From assembly GCF_014203795.1 (NCBI RefSeq), contig NZ_JACHJU010000001.1, forward strand, positions 4,402,001 through 4,466,000: DNA of 64,000 nt, written 5' to 3'. A model generated the notes under the pieces. It did no database searches and was not told where the DNA came from. It saw only the letters and a program-made list of their open reading frames with translations. Shown in pieces: positions 17,531 to 25,873 of the stretch; position 1 is the first letter of the stretch; every line of letters starts with the position of its first letter. Made by a program: the position numbers and the translations under genes. This DNA comes from Streptosporangium album. GTDB lineage: Bacteria; Actinomycetota; Actinomycetes; Streptosporangiales; Streptosporangiaceae.

Positions 17531-17552
17531 TTAAGTCAAGCGACTGATTTAA
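17531..17552. promoter_or_regulatory. candidate TetR operator between P450 operon and MFS gene
   Basis: A 22-bp imperfect palindrome (TTAAGTCA to TGATTTAA) in which 16 of 22 positions are symmetric: TTAAnTCA nnCGnn TGAnTTAA. It sits 55 bases upstream of the P450 start and 50 bases upstream of the exporter start. Its left half TTAAGTCAAGCG resembles the TTAAGATCAAGCG around the KstR2-type site at 5991, so one repressor family could read both. Confidence 0.5.
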
Positions 17553-17601
17553 AATCTACCAAGTCATGCGCATCCGCAACTGCCAAGCCGGAGGCTTCGC
17601 C

Positions 17602-19071
17602 ATGCCCCATGTCCCTGCCGAACCCGCCGGGGCGTCCGCCCCACCGCGGACGAACACCGTCGTGGTGGTGCTCGCCCTCGCCGGGATCGTGGTCTCGCTG
17701 ATGCAGACCCTGGTGATCCCGTTGATCCCCCAGCTCCCGAAACTCCTGGGCGCCTCGGCATCCGACACCACCTGGGCGATCACCGCCACGCTGCTCGCGG
17801 GCGCCGTCGCGACGCCGGTGATGGGACGGCTGGGAGACATGTACGGCAAGCGGCTCATGCTCCTGATCAGCCTTGCCCTGCTGGTGGCCGGTTCGGTCGT
17901 CGCCGGCCTCAGCCACACATTGGCGCCCATGGTCGTCGGACGGACTCTTCAGGGGCTGGCAGCCGGTGTCATCCCGCTGGGGATCAGCATCATGCGCGAC
18001 GAACTGCCGGGCGAACGGCTCGGTGCGGCGACCGCGCTGATGAGCGCCTCGCTGGGCGTGGGCGGCGCACTCGGCCTGCCCGCGGCCGCCTTCCTGGCCG
18101 AACGCGCCGACTGGCACGTGCTGTTCTGGGTGGCGGCGGGTCTCGGCGCCCTCGCCTCCGTGCTCGTGCTGACGCTCGTACCGGAGTCCGCGGTCCGCAC
18201 CGGGGGACGCTTCGATCTGGTGGGTGCGGCCGGACTGTCGACCGGGCTGCTCTGCCTGCTGCTGGTGATCTCCAAGGGCGCCGACTGGGGCTGGACCAGT
18301 GCCCTCACCACTGGACTGTTCGGCGCGTCGGTCGTCGCGCTGGTGCTGTGGGGGTGGTGGGAGCTGCGCACCAGGCAACCGCTGGTGGACCTGCGCACCA
18401 CCGCACGACGTCAGGTGCTGTTCACCAACCTCGCGTCCGCCGTGTTCGGGTTCGCGATGTTCGCCATGTCCCTGGTGCTCCCGCAACTGCTGCAGCTGCC
18501 GAAGGCCACCGGCTACGGGCTGGGACAGACGATGCTGGCCGTGGGCCTGGTGATGGCACCCTCCGGGCTGGTGATGATGGCCATGGCCCCGCTGTCCGCG
18601 CGGATCTCGAAGACCAAGGGCCCCAAGGTGACGCTGATGCTCGGCGCCGTCGTGGTCGCCGCCGGCTACGGCCTCAGCGTCGCGCTGATGTCCGCCATCT
18701 GGCATCTCGTGCTCGTCTCCGCCGTGATCGGGGCCGGCATCGGTCTCGCGTACGGGGCGATGCCCGCGCTCGTCATGGCGGCCGTGCCCGTGTCGGAGAC
18801 AGCCGCCGCCAACAGCCTCAACACGCTGATGCGGTCCATCGGCACCTCGATCTCCAGCGCGGTGTCCGGCGTCGTCCTGGCCCGGGTGACCACCACGCTC
18901 GGCTCCGTCACCGTCCCCTCCGAGAACGGCTTCCGCCTGGTCATGGCCATCGGCGCGGGCGCCGCCCTCATCGCCCTCGCCTTCGCGGCCTTCCTCCCCG
19001 GCCGACGCTCGATTTCCGCCACGCCGGCAACGCACACAGCCTCCGCGATACCCGCCGAAGCGGCTCCGTAG
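17602..19071 (+). CDS. MFS multidrug exporter
   Basis: A 489-residue major facilitator with about 14 hydrophobic segments. Start ATG 17602 is chosen over 17566 because GGAGG lies eight bases before it. Motif A is GRLGDMYGKRLML (about residues 75-87), and motif C-like glycine-rich sequence GVGGALGLPAAAFL is near 152-165. Proteins of this size belong to the proton-driven drug antiporters of the EmrB/QacA branch. It is divergent from the TetR-P450 operon, the classic place for an exporter of the P450 substrate or product. GC-rich with typical codon use, so no sign of recent transfer. Confidence 0.85.
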   Translation: MPHVPAEPAGASAPPRTNTVVVVLALAGIVVSLMQTLVIPLIPQLPKLLGASASDTTWAITATLLAGAVATPVMGRLGDMYGKRLMLLISLALLVAGSVVAGLSHTLAPMVVGRTLQGLAAGVIPLGISIMRDELPGERLGAATALMSASLGVGGALGLPAAAFLAERADWHVLFWVAAGLGALASVLVLTLVPESAVRTGGRFDLVGAAGLSTGLLCLLLVISKGADWGWTSALTTGLFGASVVALVLWGWWELRTRQPLVDLRTTARRQVLFTNLASAVFGFAMFAMSLVLPQLLQLPKATGYGLGQTMLAVGLVMAPSGLVMMAMAPLSARISKTKGPKVTLMLGAVVVAAGYGLSVALMSAIWHLVLVSAVIGAGIGLAYGAMPALVMAAVPVSETAAANSLNTLMRSIGTSISSAVSGVVLARVTTTLGSVTVPSENGFRLVMAIGAGAALIALAFAAFLPGRRSISATPATHTASAIPAEAAP

Positions 19072-19102
19072 CCAAGGGCGGGGCGGTGGGCACGTCGAGG
19101 CG

Positions 19103-20248
19103 GTGATCGACCACGCGACGGCCGAGCCGCCGGTCCCCGACCTGCGCCGCATGAACCATCCGCTGCCCGGTGTGGTCGGCGTCTTCGCGGCGAGCACCTT
19201 CCCGTTCGCATTCTCGGTCGCGGGCGGCGACACCGCCTCCGCCCTGGCCGCCGGATGCCCGGTGGTGGTGAAGGCCCACGACGGACATCCACACACATCG
19301 GAGCTGTCACAGAAGATCATCCAGAGCGCGCTGCCCGACCCCGCGCTCCTCGGGCTGGTCCGGGGGATCGACGCGGGCAGGCGGCTGGCCCGGCACCCCG
19401 CCGTGGCGGCAGTGGGATTCACCGGCTCGATCCCCGGCGGGAAGGCCATTCAGGCGCTGATCGACGAGCGACCCGGCCCCATCCCGTTCTACGGCGAGCT
19501 GGGCAGCGTCAACCCGGTGGCCGTGCTGCCCTCGGCCCGCCGCGACGGCCTCGCCGAGGGGTTCGCCGCCTCGTTGACCCTCGGTGTGGGCCAGTTCTGC
19601 ACCAACCCCGGGCTGCTGTTCGTGCCCGGCGGCACCGGGCTGCCGGAGTCCGTCGCCGAGGCGGTCACCGCCACCACGGGTGGCCCGATGCTCACCGAGC
19701 GGATCAGGGACGGGTTCCTCGACGGGGTGGCCCGGCTCGGCAAGCTCACCCCGCTGGCCGGGGGGCTGGCCGGTGAGGGCGCTTTCGCGGTGCCGCCGCA
19801 GGTGTTCACCACCGATCTCGCGACCTTCGCGGCAGACCTTCCCGGCATCGCCGAGGAGTGCTTCGGCCCCGCCGCGCTCGTGGTGACCTACGACGACCCG
19901 GCGGAGCTGCCCGCCGTGCTGGACCGGCTGGAGGGCTCGCTCACCGCCACGATCCACGCGTCGGACCCCGAGGAGGCGCGGCGGGTCGCCGACTCGCTGC
20001 TCCGGAAGGCGGGGCGGCTGATCTGGAACGGCTGGCCGACCGGGGTCGCGGTCCGTTGGGCCATGCACCACGGCGGTCCCTGGCCCGCGAGCACGGCCGC
20101 GGCCCACACCTCGGTCGGCGCCGCCGCGATCCGCCGCTGGCTGGTCCCCACCGCCTACCAGGACTGGCCCGCCGGGCTGCTCCCGCCCGAGCTGCGCGAC
20201 GACAACCCGCTGGGAGTCCCGCGCCGCGTCGACGGCGTCCTGGCCTGA
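19103..20248 (+). pseudogene. N-terminally truncated aldehyde dehydrogenase
   Basis: A 381-codon remnant of an NADP-type aldehyde dehydrogenase resembling alpha-ketoglutaric semialdehyde dehydrogenases. It begins near residue 100 of the family; the coding frame continues upstream only to the end of the MFS gene (GGHVEAVIDHA). The catalytic glutamate (PFYGELGSVNP, about residues 131-141) and the nucleophile cysteine (GQFCTNPG, about 166-173) are kept. However, the N-terminal coenzyme-binding part is absent and a few residues are also missing near TSELSQKIIQSALPD. The first in-frame start is GTG 19103. Probably non-functional: the MFS gene now abuts the break, so an older deletion removed its 5' end. 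Confidence 0.75.
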
Positions 20249-20274
20249 GGAGGGCCGTCGGCCGGGGCCGGCGC

Positions 20275-20385
20275 GGCCTCAACGCCGAGCGGGTAGCCCG
20301 GACGCCCGCGGCCTCAACGCCGAGCGGGTAGCCCGGACGCCCGCGGCCTCAACGCCGAGCGGGCATACCGGGTGGCCGCGGCCTC
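20275..20385. repeat. 35-bp tandem repeat, about three copies
   Basis: Units start at 20275, 20310 and 20345 (each GGCCTCAACGCCGAGCGGG...). The first two are identical, the third diverges in its second half, and a fourth partial unit starts at 20380. It lies in the convergent gap between the dehydrogenase remnant and the HxlR gene; the last unit touches the HxlR stop. Probably slippage duplication. Confidence 0.85.
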
Positions 20386-20764
20386 AGGGGCCGGCGGGAG
20401 ACGCCTCTTGGCCGGTCCCCGACGTGGCGGGTCTCCGGGCCGTACGGCGGTACCAGCGGCCCCACCGGTCGAGTCGGTCGGCGATCTCCTCCAGGCTCCG
20501 GCCGATCTCGGTGAGCGCGTACTCCACCTTCGGCGGCACCTGGGGGTAGACCGTGCGCACCACCAGCTCATCGGCCTCCAGCTCACGCAGCTGCCGGGTG
20601 AGCATCCGTTGGGTGACGCCCGGCATGGCGCGCCTGAGCTCGCTGAACCGCTGCGGGCCGGGGAACAGGTTCTTCAGGATGGCCAGCTTCCACTTGCCGC
20701 CGACCACCTCCATGGCGACCTCGATCATGCAGTACTCCGGTACGTCCTCGCCCTCCGAGCACAC
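20384..20764 (-). CDS. HxlR-family transcriptional regulator
   Basis: A 126-residue winged-helix regulator. GTG 20762-20764 is preferred because AGGAGG is seven bases upstream. The family core VVGGKWKLAILKNLFPGPQR (about residues 24-43) followed by FSELRRAMPGVTQRMLTRQL is present. An N-terminal cysteine (YCMIEVAM) occupies the position that senses redox or aldehydes in several HxlR proteins. It is divergent from the exporter at 20858, across about 93 bases containing A/T-rich GTATACAAAATGG, the likely operator region. Confidence 0.85.
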   Translation of the reverse strand: MCSEGEDVPEYCMIEVAMEVVGGKWKLAILKNLFPGPQRFSELRRAMPGVTQRMLTRQLRELEADELVVRTVYPQVPPKVEYALTEIGRSLEEIADRLDRWGRWYRRTARRPATSGTGQEASPAGP

Positions 20765-20857
20765 GGGTCCACCTCCTGCATAGGTATACAAAATGGCACT
20801 ATGACACAGAAAAGACCGTACTTGTGAAGAACGGTGGTACACACCCAGGCTGCTGAT

Positions 20858-22495
20858 ATGAGCTCCGAGAACGCGCCGTGCCCGACGCTGGAACCCACCG
20901 CCGCTGTGCCGCCCGCGACAGACCGGCGTCGATGGGCCGTCCTGGCTGTCCTGTGCGTGAGTCTGCTGCTGGTCGGAGTGGACCTCACGGTGTTGCACGT
21001 GGTGGTGCCCACCCTGACCAGGCAGTTGCTCCCGAGCGGGGCCGAGCTGCTGTGGATCGTGGACGTCTACGCCCTGACCGTGGCCGCGTCGCTGGTCACC
21101 TTCGGGACGTTGGGCGACCGCATCGGCCGCAGACGTCTCGTGCTCGCGGGGTTCGCCGTGTTCGGGCTGGCCTCCGCCGCGGCTGCCTGGGCCGGCACGC
21201 CGGCTCAGCTGATCGCCGCCCGCGCGCTGTTGGGGGGTGGAGCAGCGATGATCATGGCGTCCACGGTGGCGATCATCAGGGTGGTCTTCACCGGCAGGCG
21301 GGAGCGGGCGCTGGCCATCGGGATCTGGACGGCCTCCCACAGCGTGGGCGCCGCGATCGGCCCCGTCGTGGGAGGGCTTTTGCTCCAGCGGTGGTGGTGG
21401 GGGGCGGTTTTCCTGGTCAACGTGCCGATCGCCGCACTCGCCCTGGCTGTCGGTGCGCGGGTGATCCCGGAGTCGAGGGACCCGGTGCCAGGCCGGTGGG
21501 ACGCGGTCAGCGCCGCGATGTCGGCAGCGGGGCTCGCGGGCGTGGTCTACTCCTTGAAACGTGCCGGTGACCAAGGAGGCGTGGACCTGCCCGTGCTGGC
21601 CGCGGGGGTCGGCGGCACCGGGTTGCTGGTGCTGTTCGTGCTCCGGCAGCGGCGGCTGTCCCAGCCGCTGCTCGACCTCTCGCTGTTCGCCGCCCGCCGC
21701 TTCACCGCCGCCACGCTCTGCGTGCTCGGATGCTTCGGCTGCTACACCGCGCTGCTGTTCTTCCTCACCCAGCGGTTCCAGCTCGTCGACGGCCACTCGC
21801 CGCTGCGGGCGGGGCTGTCGCTGATACCGCTGGCCGCGGCCGCGGCGGTGGGGGCGACGTCGGCGCCGTGGCTGGCAGCCCGATGGGGAAACCGGTGGGC
21901 CATCACCGCGGCGCTGGCCGCCTTCGCGGCCGGGCTGGCCGTGCTCGCCGCGGGCGGGGAGGGGGGAGTGCTCCCCTGGGCGCTCGTCACCATCGGCGTC
22001 GGGGCGGGTGTGGTGATGACCCTGGGCGCGGACTCGATCATGGCCGCTGCCCGGCCGGAACAGGCCGGTCAGGCCGCCGCGATCCAGGAGACGGCCTTCG
22101 AGCTCGGTGCGGGGATGGGCATCGCCACCCTCGGTACGGCGCTCGCCGTGACCTATCGGATCGCCCTGCCACCGGTGCCCGGTCTCGGCCCCGGCGACCA
22201 CGCCGCCGCGCGTGAGTCGATCGGCACGGCCATCGAGATCGCCGACCGGCTCGCCCCGCCGGTCGCCGTTCCGTTACGGGAGGTGGCGCGGAGCGCGTTC
22301 GAGCAGGGGTTCGCCACGGTCACCGCGGCCGCCGCCGTGATCGTGGTGCTCACCGCGGTCATGGCGGCGATCCTGCTAAAGGATGACGACGTGTGGAGAT
22401 CAGGTCGTCAGCTTCTCCATCCTGGGGGGGGCGGAGCTTGCAGCTCCTCACCGTGCATGGGGTGCACGATTCAGGCCGCGTCGCCGGAAGCGTGA
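20858..22495 (+). CDS. MFS drug exporter (DHA2, 14-helix type) with altered tail
   Basis: A 545-residue exporter. Motif A GTLGDRIGRRRLVLAGF is at about residues 80-96, and the acidic D near LLLVGVDLTVLHVVVPTL marks the DHA2 branch. ATG 20858 is used; GTG 20834 is possible. The last about 35 residues (from DDVWRSGRQLLHPGGGG) are not transporter-like and run into the IS605 remnant that starts at 22471, so insertion of that element replaced the natural C-terminus. The 14 helices themselves appear intact. Likely controlled by the divergent HxlR protein. Confidence 0.82.
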   Translation: MSSENAPCPTLEPTAAVPPATDRRRWAVLAVLCVSLLLVGVDLTVLHVVVPTLTRQLLPSGAELLWIVDVYALTVAASLVTFGTLGDRIGRRRLVLAGFAVFGLASAAAAWAGTPAQLIAARALLGGGAAMIMASTVAIIRVVFTGRRERALAIGIWTASHSVGAAIGPVVGGLLLQRWWWGAVFLVNVPIAALALAVGARVIPESRDPVPGRWDAVSAAMSAAGLAGVVYSLKRAGDQGGVDLPVLAAGVGGTGLLVLFVLRQRRLSQPLLDLSLFAARRFTAATLCVLGCFGCYTALLFFLTQRFQLVDGHSPLRAGLSLIPLAAAAAVGATSAPWLAARWGNRWAITAALAAFAAGLAVLAAGGEGGVLPWALVTIGVGAGVVMTLGADSIMAAARPEQAGQAAAIQETAFELGAGMGIATLGTALAVTYRIALPPVPGLGPGDHAAARESIGTAIEIADRLAPPVAVPLREVARSAFEQGFATVTAAAAVIVVLTAVMAAILLKDDDVWRSGRQLLHPGGGGACSSSPCMGCTIQAASPEA

Positions 22496-22622
22496 CTCAC
22501 TGCCCGGCGACCGATGCTGATCGCCGCGTTGTGGTCGGCCGGGGCAGCGAACCCGCACCTGGCGCACCGGAAGTCGTCCCGGTTGGGACGGTTCTTCTTC
22601 TCGCAGTGCCCGCACCGGTCGT
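22471..22622 (-). pseudogene. TnpB (IS200/IS605) C-terminal zinc-ribbon remnant
   Basis: Reads HDRCGHCEKKNRPNRDDF, RCARCGF and ADHNAAISIGRRA before the stop. This is the four-cysteine zinc ribbon (CGHC ... CARC) and the last RuvC aspartate of the IS605-type TnpB nuclease, ancestor of Cas12. Everything upstream is missing: a MITE-2 element begins exactly at the break (22623). Confidence 0.8.
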
Positions 22623-22878
22623 GGCCCTCCGCTCGGGTCGGTGTCATAGGCCGCAAAGTAGGGGCGTATCCCCAGGCCAGGACAGCGCGCCGATCCCTGT
22701 CGGAATCCGCTCACCGACCCGTTTGCCGACGTTGATTCTCGGTACGAGTTCTCGACGCTCACCACCTGCGACCTCGTAGTTTCCCAGTGGAGTGTCGACA
22801 GACGAGGGTATATCGACACTGGCAAGCGATCACGCAGAGCTACTTTGCACTTGGTCGCACGGACCCGAGCGGAGGGCC
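22623..22878. mobile_element. MITE-2 element, copy 1 (256 bp)
   Basis: Inverted ends of about 38 bp. The left end GGCCCTCCGCTCGGGTCGG runs to CAAAGTAG; the right end runs from CTACTTTG to CCGAGCGGAGGGCC. The same inverted pair recurs at 24718-24956, and a single end at 42240-42282. It codes for no protein. It truncates the TnpB remnant on its left and touches a MITE-1 end on its right. Confidence 0.75.
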
Positions 22879-22879
22879 A

Positions 22880-23218
22880 TCAGAGCAGGTCAGGGGTATA
22901 TCCGTTGGATTTTCCGCGAGTACTACCGGGACCCCCTGGATCAACATGCCCAAGACCAGCGAATTCGAGGACACCACAGAGAAGTTGGCAGCTGGGCACC
23001 TCGCCGTTCGCCTGCCCCGGTCTCGGCGGTTCATGCGCAGCTCCGATCATGACGCACGCGCCTTGGGGCCGATGGAAGGTAGAGAGGCGGTGGAGGCGCG
23101 CCATGATGCCGGAGAGGCCGTCCAGGCCGGGCCGGGCCGGGGCGGGCTCGGGTTCGGGTTCGGCGAGGGGCGAACCAGTGCCGTCTGGCCATGCCACGGT
23201 GAGTAGGTGGAGGCGCAT
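22880..23218 (-). CDS. hypothetical ORF ending inside a MITE-1 end
   Basis: A possible 112-residue protein from ATG 23216-23218, with GAGGG five bases upstream. It starts MRLHLLTVAWPDGTG, then has a proline- and glutamate-rich run and a segment with HRPQGACVMIGAAHEPP. I recognise no family. The last about 20 residues are encoded by the MITE-1 terminal repeat at 22898-22935, so if the gene was real it has lost its natural end. Low confidence. Confidence 0.25.
   Translation of the reverse strand: MRLHLLTVAWPDGTGSPLAEPEPEPAPARPGLDGLSGIMARLHRLSTFHRPQGACVMIGAAHEPPRPGQANGEVPSCQLLCGVLEFAGLGHVDPGGPGSTRGKSNGYTPDLL
22898..22935 (-). repeat. MITE-1 / Tn3-type 38-bp terminal repeat (solo right end)
   Basis: Reverse complement of the consensus that begins GGGGTCCCGGTAGT and ends AATCCAACGGATAT. 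CCCC at its right edge marks the outer end. A 38-bp end starting GGGG matches the form of Tn3-family terminal repeats. No matching left end lies nearby, because MITE-2 sits there. Confidence 0.75.
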
Positions 23219-23310
23219 GTGGCCCTCATAGGAGCGGCGGGATCTCCTCGATCTCTGCTTACAGGACGCCGTCCGAGGGCCTGGCCACACAGGACACCGG
23301 GGTTTGAGCG

Positions 23311-24105
23311 TCAGCCGTGTCGGATCCGCTGGAGGGTCTTCCCGTTCGCGTCAGTGAAGACAAGCGCTGCCGTTGTGACGTCGGAAGGGAATTTCACAGC
23401 CCAAACCCCGAACCCCGCTCCGACGCTCCGCGCGACGCTTCCGGTAATTTTGCGCCCATCCGTGGTGACCGCCATGATCCCGTGAACCTCGGCCCTGGCG
23501 ATGCCGAAGAAGATCTTTCCGAGGGCGTTCACGCGCTCCTGTTCACCAATGAGCCTGCGCAGCTGCTCCGCGGTGGCATCGGGATAGAGGGCTCGCACCT
23601 GCTTCGCGTCCAGAATGCCCAACGTAGCGCCCTGCGTGCGAGCGAACTCCTTGGCATTGAGCGGAGGAAACCCGGCGCAGGTAGCGCCGAGCGAATCCCA
23701 CGCGTTGCACAGGACAACACCTTCCGCGCCGGCGGTTGACCGCCGGCCCAGCCACATCCAGATCGGTATCTCCGGCATGGAGGCGATCTTCCCGACGGGT
23801 GGGTACTTCTCCTTCAACTTCTTGAACCCCGCACCGGACGGCTCCGTCTTGGCCGCGGCAGACGGTCCAGTGGGCGCGGCACCGGTGGGCACGGCTACGG
23901 CAACCCCATCGCGCTGTCCCAGCTGCGGGAGACCGAGCCAGGTCACTGTGACGGCCAGGCACACCGACAGCGCCGAGATCGCAGCGGCACCTACCCGGCG
24001 GCGACGGCGTATCGCGCGTCCGGCGGCAATGGCCTGGTCCACCCGCACCGACATGGGCGGCTGCTCCTGGTGTGCCAGCGTGTCGAACAGTTGCCTGGCG
24101 TCCAT
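23311..24105 (-). CDS. membrane-anchored partner of SigE-like ECF factor
   Basis: A 264-residue protein with a cytoplasmic basic N-terminus, one membrane helix (about residues 38-58, AAISALSVCLAVTVTWLGL) and an extracytoplasmic domain of about 200 residues with two cysteines (VLCNAWDS, ATCAGFPP). ATG 24103-24105 overlaps the sigma stop by one base (TGATG). The first 36 residues include RVDQAIAAGRAIRRRRR, a common N-terminus of such sigma partners. An anti-sigma or sensor role is inferred from coupling alone; there is no zinc-finger motif. Confidence 0.65.
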   Translation of the reverse strand: MDARQLFDTLAHQEQPPMSVRVDQAIAAGRAIRRRRRVGAAAISALSVCLAVTVTWLGLPQLGQRDGVAVAVPTGAAPTGPSAAAKTEPSGAGFKKLKEKYPPVGKIASMPEIPIWMWLGRRSTAGAEGVVLCNAWDSLGATCAGFPPLNAKEFARTQGATLGILDAKQVRALYPDATAEQLRRLIGEQERVNALGKIFFGIARAEVHGIMAVTTDGRKITGSVARSVGAGFGVWAVKFPSDVTTAALVFTDANGKTLQRIRHG

Positions 24106-24614
24106 CAGCGCTCCTCCATATGCGGTAGACAAGAGTCCTGCGCGCCGAGTGTCGAGCGCAGGGCGGCCAAGCCGCGGGCGGTCTGGCTTTTGACGGTTCC
24201 GGTGGAGCAGCCGAGTGTGCGGGCGGTCTGCTCGACACTCAGATCGCAGTGAAAACGCAGCACGAGGGTCACACGCTGGCGCGGCGGAACTCCGGCCAAT
24301 GCCCGGCGCAGGTCCATGGCCATGTCGCGGTCGCTGCCCTCGAAAGAGGAATGGGGCGGCGTGGACGTCAGCCTTACCCGGGAGAACCAGCCTCCTCGCT
24401 GCTCGGCGAGAAAGACCCGGATCAGGATCACCCGGACATAGGCGTCGAGGTCGTCGGCCAGGCGCGCGTGGCGCCACTTGACGTACAGCCTTGTGATCGC
24501 CGTCTGCACCAGATCGTCGGCACGGTGCCAGTCCTGGCACAGCGGGTAGGCGATCCGCCGCAACCATGGCAGCCGCCCACTTACATAGGCGGTGTACTCC
24601 TCATCGAGGCTCAT
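24105..24614 (-). CDS. SigE-family ECF sigma factor
   Basis: A 169-residue ECF factor, starting MSLDEEYTAYVSGRLPWLRR. Region 2 is HRADDLVQTAITRLYVKW (about residues 30-47), and region 4 is LSVEQTARTLGCSTGTVKSQ (about 124-143). This short form with RLPWLRRIAY near the start is typical of the actinobacterial SigE-like group, usually paired with a membrane protein as here. The upstream 100 bases contain no clear promoter and then meet MITE-2. Confidence 0.88.
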   Translation of the reverse strand: MSLDEEYTAYVSGRLPWLRRIAYPLCQDWHRADDLVQTAITRLYVKWRHARLADDLDAYVRVILIRVFLAEQRGGWFSRVRLTSTPPHSSFEGSDRDMAMDLRRALAGVPPRQRVTLVLRFHCDLSVEQTARTLGCSTGTVKSQTARGLAALRSTLGAQDSCLPHMEER

Positions 24615-24717
24615 CGGTCTCCAAAAAAGATAGCTTCACAAAGAAGAGATGCGTCGAGCCCGTTCAGGGGTTGCATCGAGGGCCGATCGGTGAACGGGGT
24701 GACAGGGGAGTCGTCCT

Positions 24718-24956
24718 GGCCCTCCACCCGGGTCGGCGTCACCAGGGGAAAAGTAGCGAGAAAGACCAGGTCAAAGCCTCCGGGCAGGATCCTAGAGCAG
24801 GGTGCGAAGCCATGGCGCTCCGCAGTCGTCGGGGATGCCGGTCTTCTCGCGAGGCCGATGAACAGCCACGATGTGGTCTGGGATCTCTGTCAGATGATGG
24901 GATCCGATCACTCACAGCTACTTTGCCCCTGGTGACGCCGACCCGAGCGGAGGGCC
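24718..24956. mobile_element. MITE-2 element, copy 2 (239 bp)
   Basis: Ends are inverted copies: 24718-24757 (GGCCCTCCACCCGGGTCGG to AAAAGTAG) and 24916-24956 (CTACTTTG to CCGAGCGGAGGGCC). The interior has no coding potential. It lies seven bases before a Tn3 transposase N-terminal fragment, so it may derive from the end of a larger transposon. Confidence 0.75.
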
Positions 24957-24963
24957 TGGTGAG

Positions 24964-25170
24964 GTGACGGTCGCTGAGCTGGAGCAGTTCTTTCGTCTGG
25001 ACGCTGCGGCGTTGGCGGTGGTCGCCGACAAGCGGCGGGCGGCGACGAAGCTGGGGTGGGCGGTGCAGTGGGGCACGGCCCGGATGCTGGGGACGTTCCT
25101 GGCGGATGCTCCGCTGAAGGTTCCGGCGGAGGTGATCGGGTTCGCCGCCGAGCGGCTTGATGCCGATTGA
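24964..25170 (+). pseudogene. Tn3-family transposase N-terminal fragment (DUF4158)
   Basis: 68 codons reading TVAELEQFFRLDAAALAVVA, then KRRAATKLGWAVQWGTARML and FLADAPLKVPAEVIGF. This is the start of the DUF4158 domain that begins Tn3 transposases. It stops after about 65 residues of a roughly 1,000-residue protein and is clearly a remnant. It is not the same copy as the transposase at 42609; the two differ at many residues. Confidence 0.75.
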
Positions 25171-25457
25171 GTAGTCCTTCGTGTCGGTGGACACACGGCT
25201 CGTTGGCCGCGCGTGAGCGCCACGATCGGGTGATGCTCCGGCCCAACAGTTCGCGTTCGGAGTGTTGGCCGGACAAAGAGTGGTATTACTTTGAGTTACC
25301 GGGCCACCCGATTGCGTCACGGAAAGGCGCAGCCGTGAGGGGCCGCTCCGGTGTGCAGTCGGCCGTCTGCCGGCCCGACGAAGCACCGTTCCGTCAGGAC
25401 GCGACGTCACCAACAGGGCCGGGGCCGTGCGCGCCGGTCTCCGCAGGAGGAGAGTCT
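25171..25457. other. non-coding gap before secreted-protein gene
   Basis: 287 bases without a supported gene. It presumably holds the promoter of the secreted crystallin-like gene; a GGTATTACTTTGAG stretch near 25284 is the only A/T-rich part. No clear operator seen. Confidence 0.4.
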
Positions 25458-25811
25458 GTGATCTCGAAGAGCAAGAAGAACGCCCGTTCCATGGCCGTGG
25501 TGCTCGCCGTAGCCGCCGCCTTCACCGTCACCATCCCGGGCGGCACCGCCTTCGCCATCGACCACGTCCAATGCGTTGGCGGCGAGAACTTCCTGAAGAT
25601 CTGGTCGCACCTCGACGGCCGCCAGAGCGTCGACTGCTACGCCAACGGCGGAAAGACCGACTTCGGCGGATGGTGGGTCGACCGGATCTCCACGGGCAAC
25701 AACGACCTGATCTACTACGACGCCAACGGCGACTCGGTGAAGATCGAGCGCTGGCACGACATCACCTTCCCGAACCGCCCTCCGAAGGTCGTCGCCATCC
25801 AGATCGTGTGA
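25458..25811 (+). CDS. secreted beta/gamma-crystallin-like small protein
   Basis: A 117-residue exported protein. GTG 25458 is chosen because GGAGGAGAG lies ahead of it. Residues 1-34 are a signal peptide: basic start ISKSKKNAR, hydrophobic core VVLAVAAAFTVTIPG, cleavage after TAFA. The mature 80 residues begin IDHVQCVGGENFLKIW and contain SVDCYANGG, VDRISTGNNDLIYY and KIERWHDITF. This is the two-cysteine beta/gamma-crystallin fold seen in Streptomyces metalloproteinase inhibitors and killer-toxin-like proteins. The function is unknown; an inhibitor or antimicrobial role is possible. It stands alone, followed by a strong terminator. Confidence 0.75.
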   Translation: MISKSKKNARSMAVVLAVAAAFTVTIPGGTAFAIDHVQCVGGENFLKIWSHLDGRQSVDCYANGGKTDFGGWWVDRISTGNNDLIYYDANGDSVKIERWHDITFPNRPPKVVAIQIV

Positions 25812-25844
25812 CACGTTGACATCCGGCTGCCGCCGGAATCGCCA

Positions 25845-25873
25845 GCCGGTCACGCCCCGCAGGCGTGACCGGC
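25845..25873 (+). terminator. hairpin after crystallin-like gene
   Basis: Perfect 12-bp arms GCCGGTCACGCC (25845-25856) and GGCGTGACCGGC (25862-25873) about a 5-base loop, 33 bases past the stop. No U-run follows, which is usual in high-GC actinomycetes. Confidence 0.75.

Noticed and set aside
17536..19449. 637-residue histidine/glutamine-rich minus-strand frame
   Set aside because: Composition (His, Gln, Gly, Arg rich, no hydrophobic pattern) is that of an antisense shadow; the plus strand holds an MFS exporter there.
20384..22201. A 605-residue reading on the minus strand covering the HxlR gene
   Set aside because: Only the first part read (20384-20764) matches HxlR; the rest is the antisense of the MFS exporter, whose frame has clear transporter motifs.
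22443..22640. Active IS605 with TnpB-guide RNA
   Set aside because: Only the zinc ribbon remains; no nuclease core, no TnpA and no intact right-end RNA could be supported.
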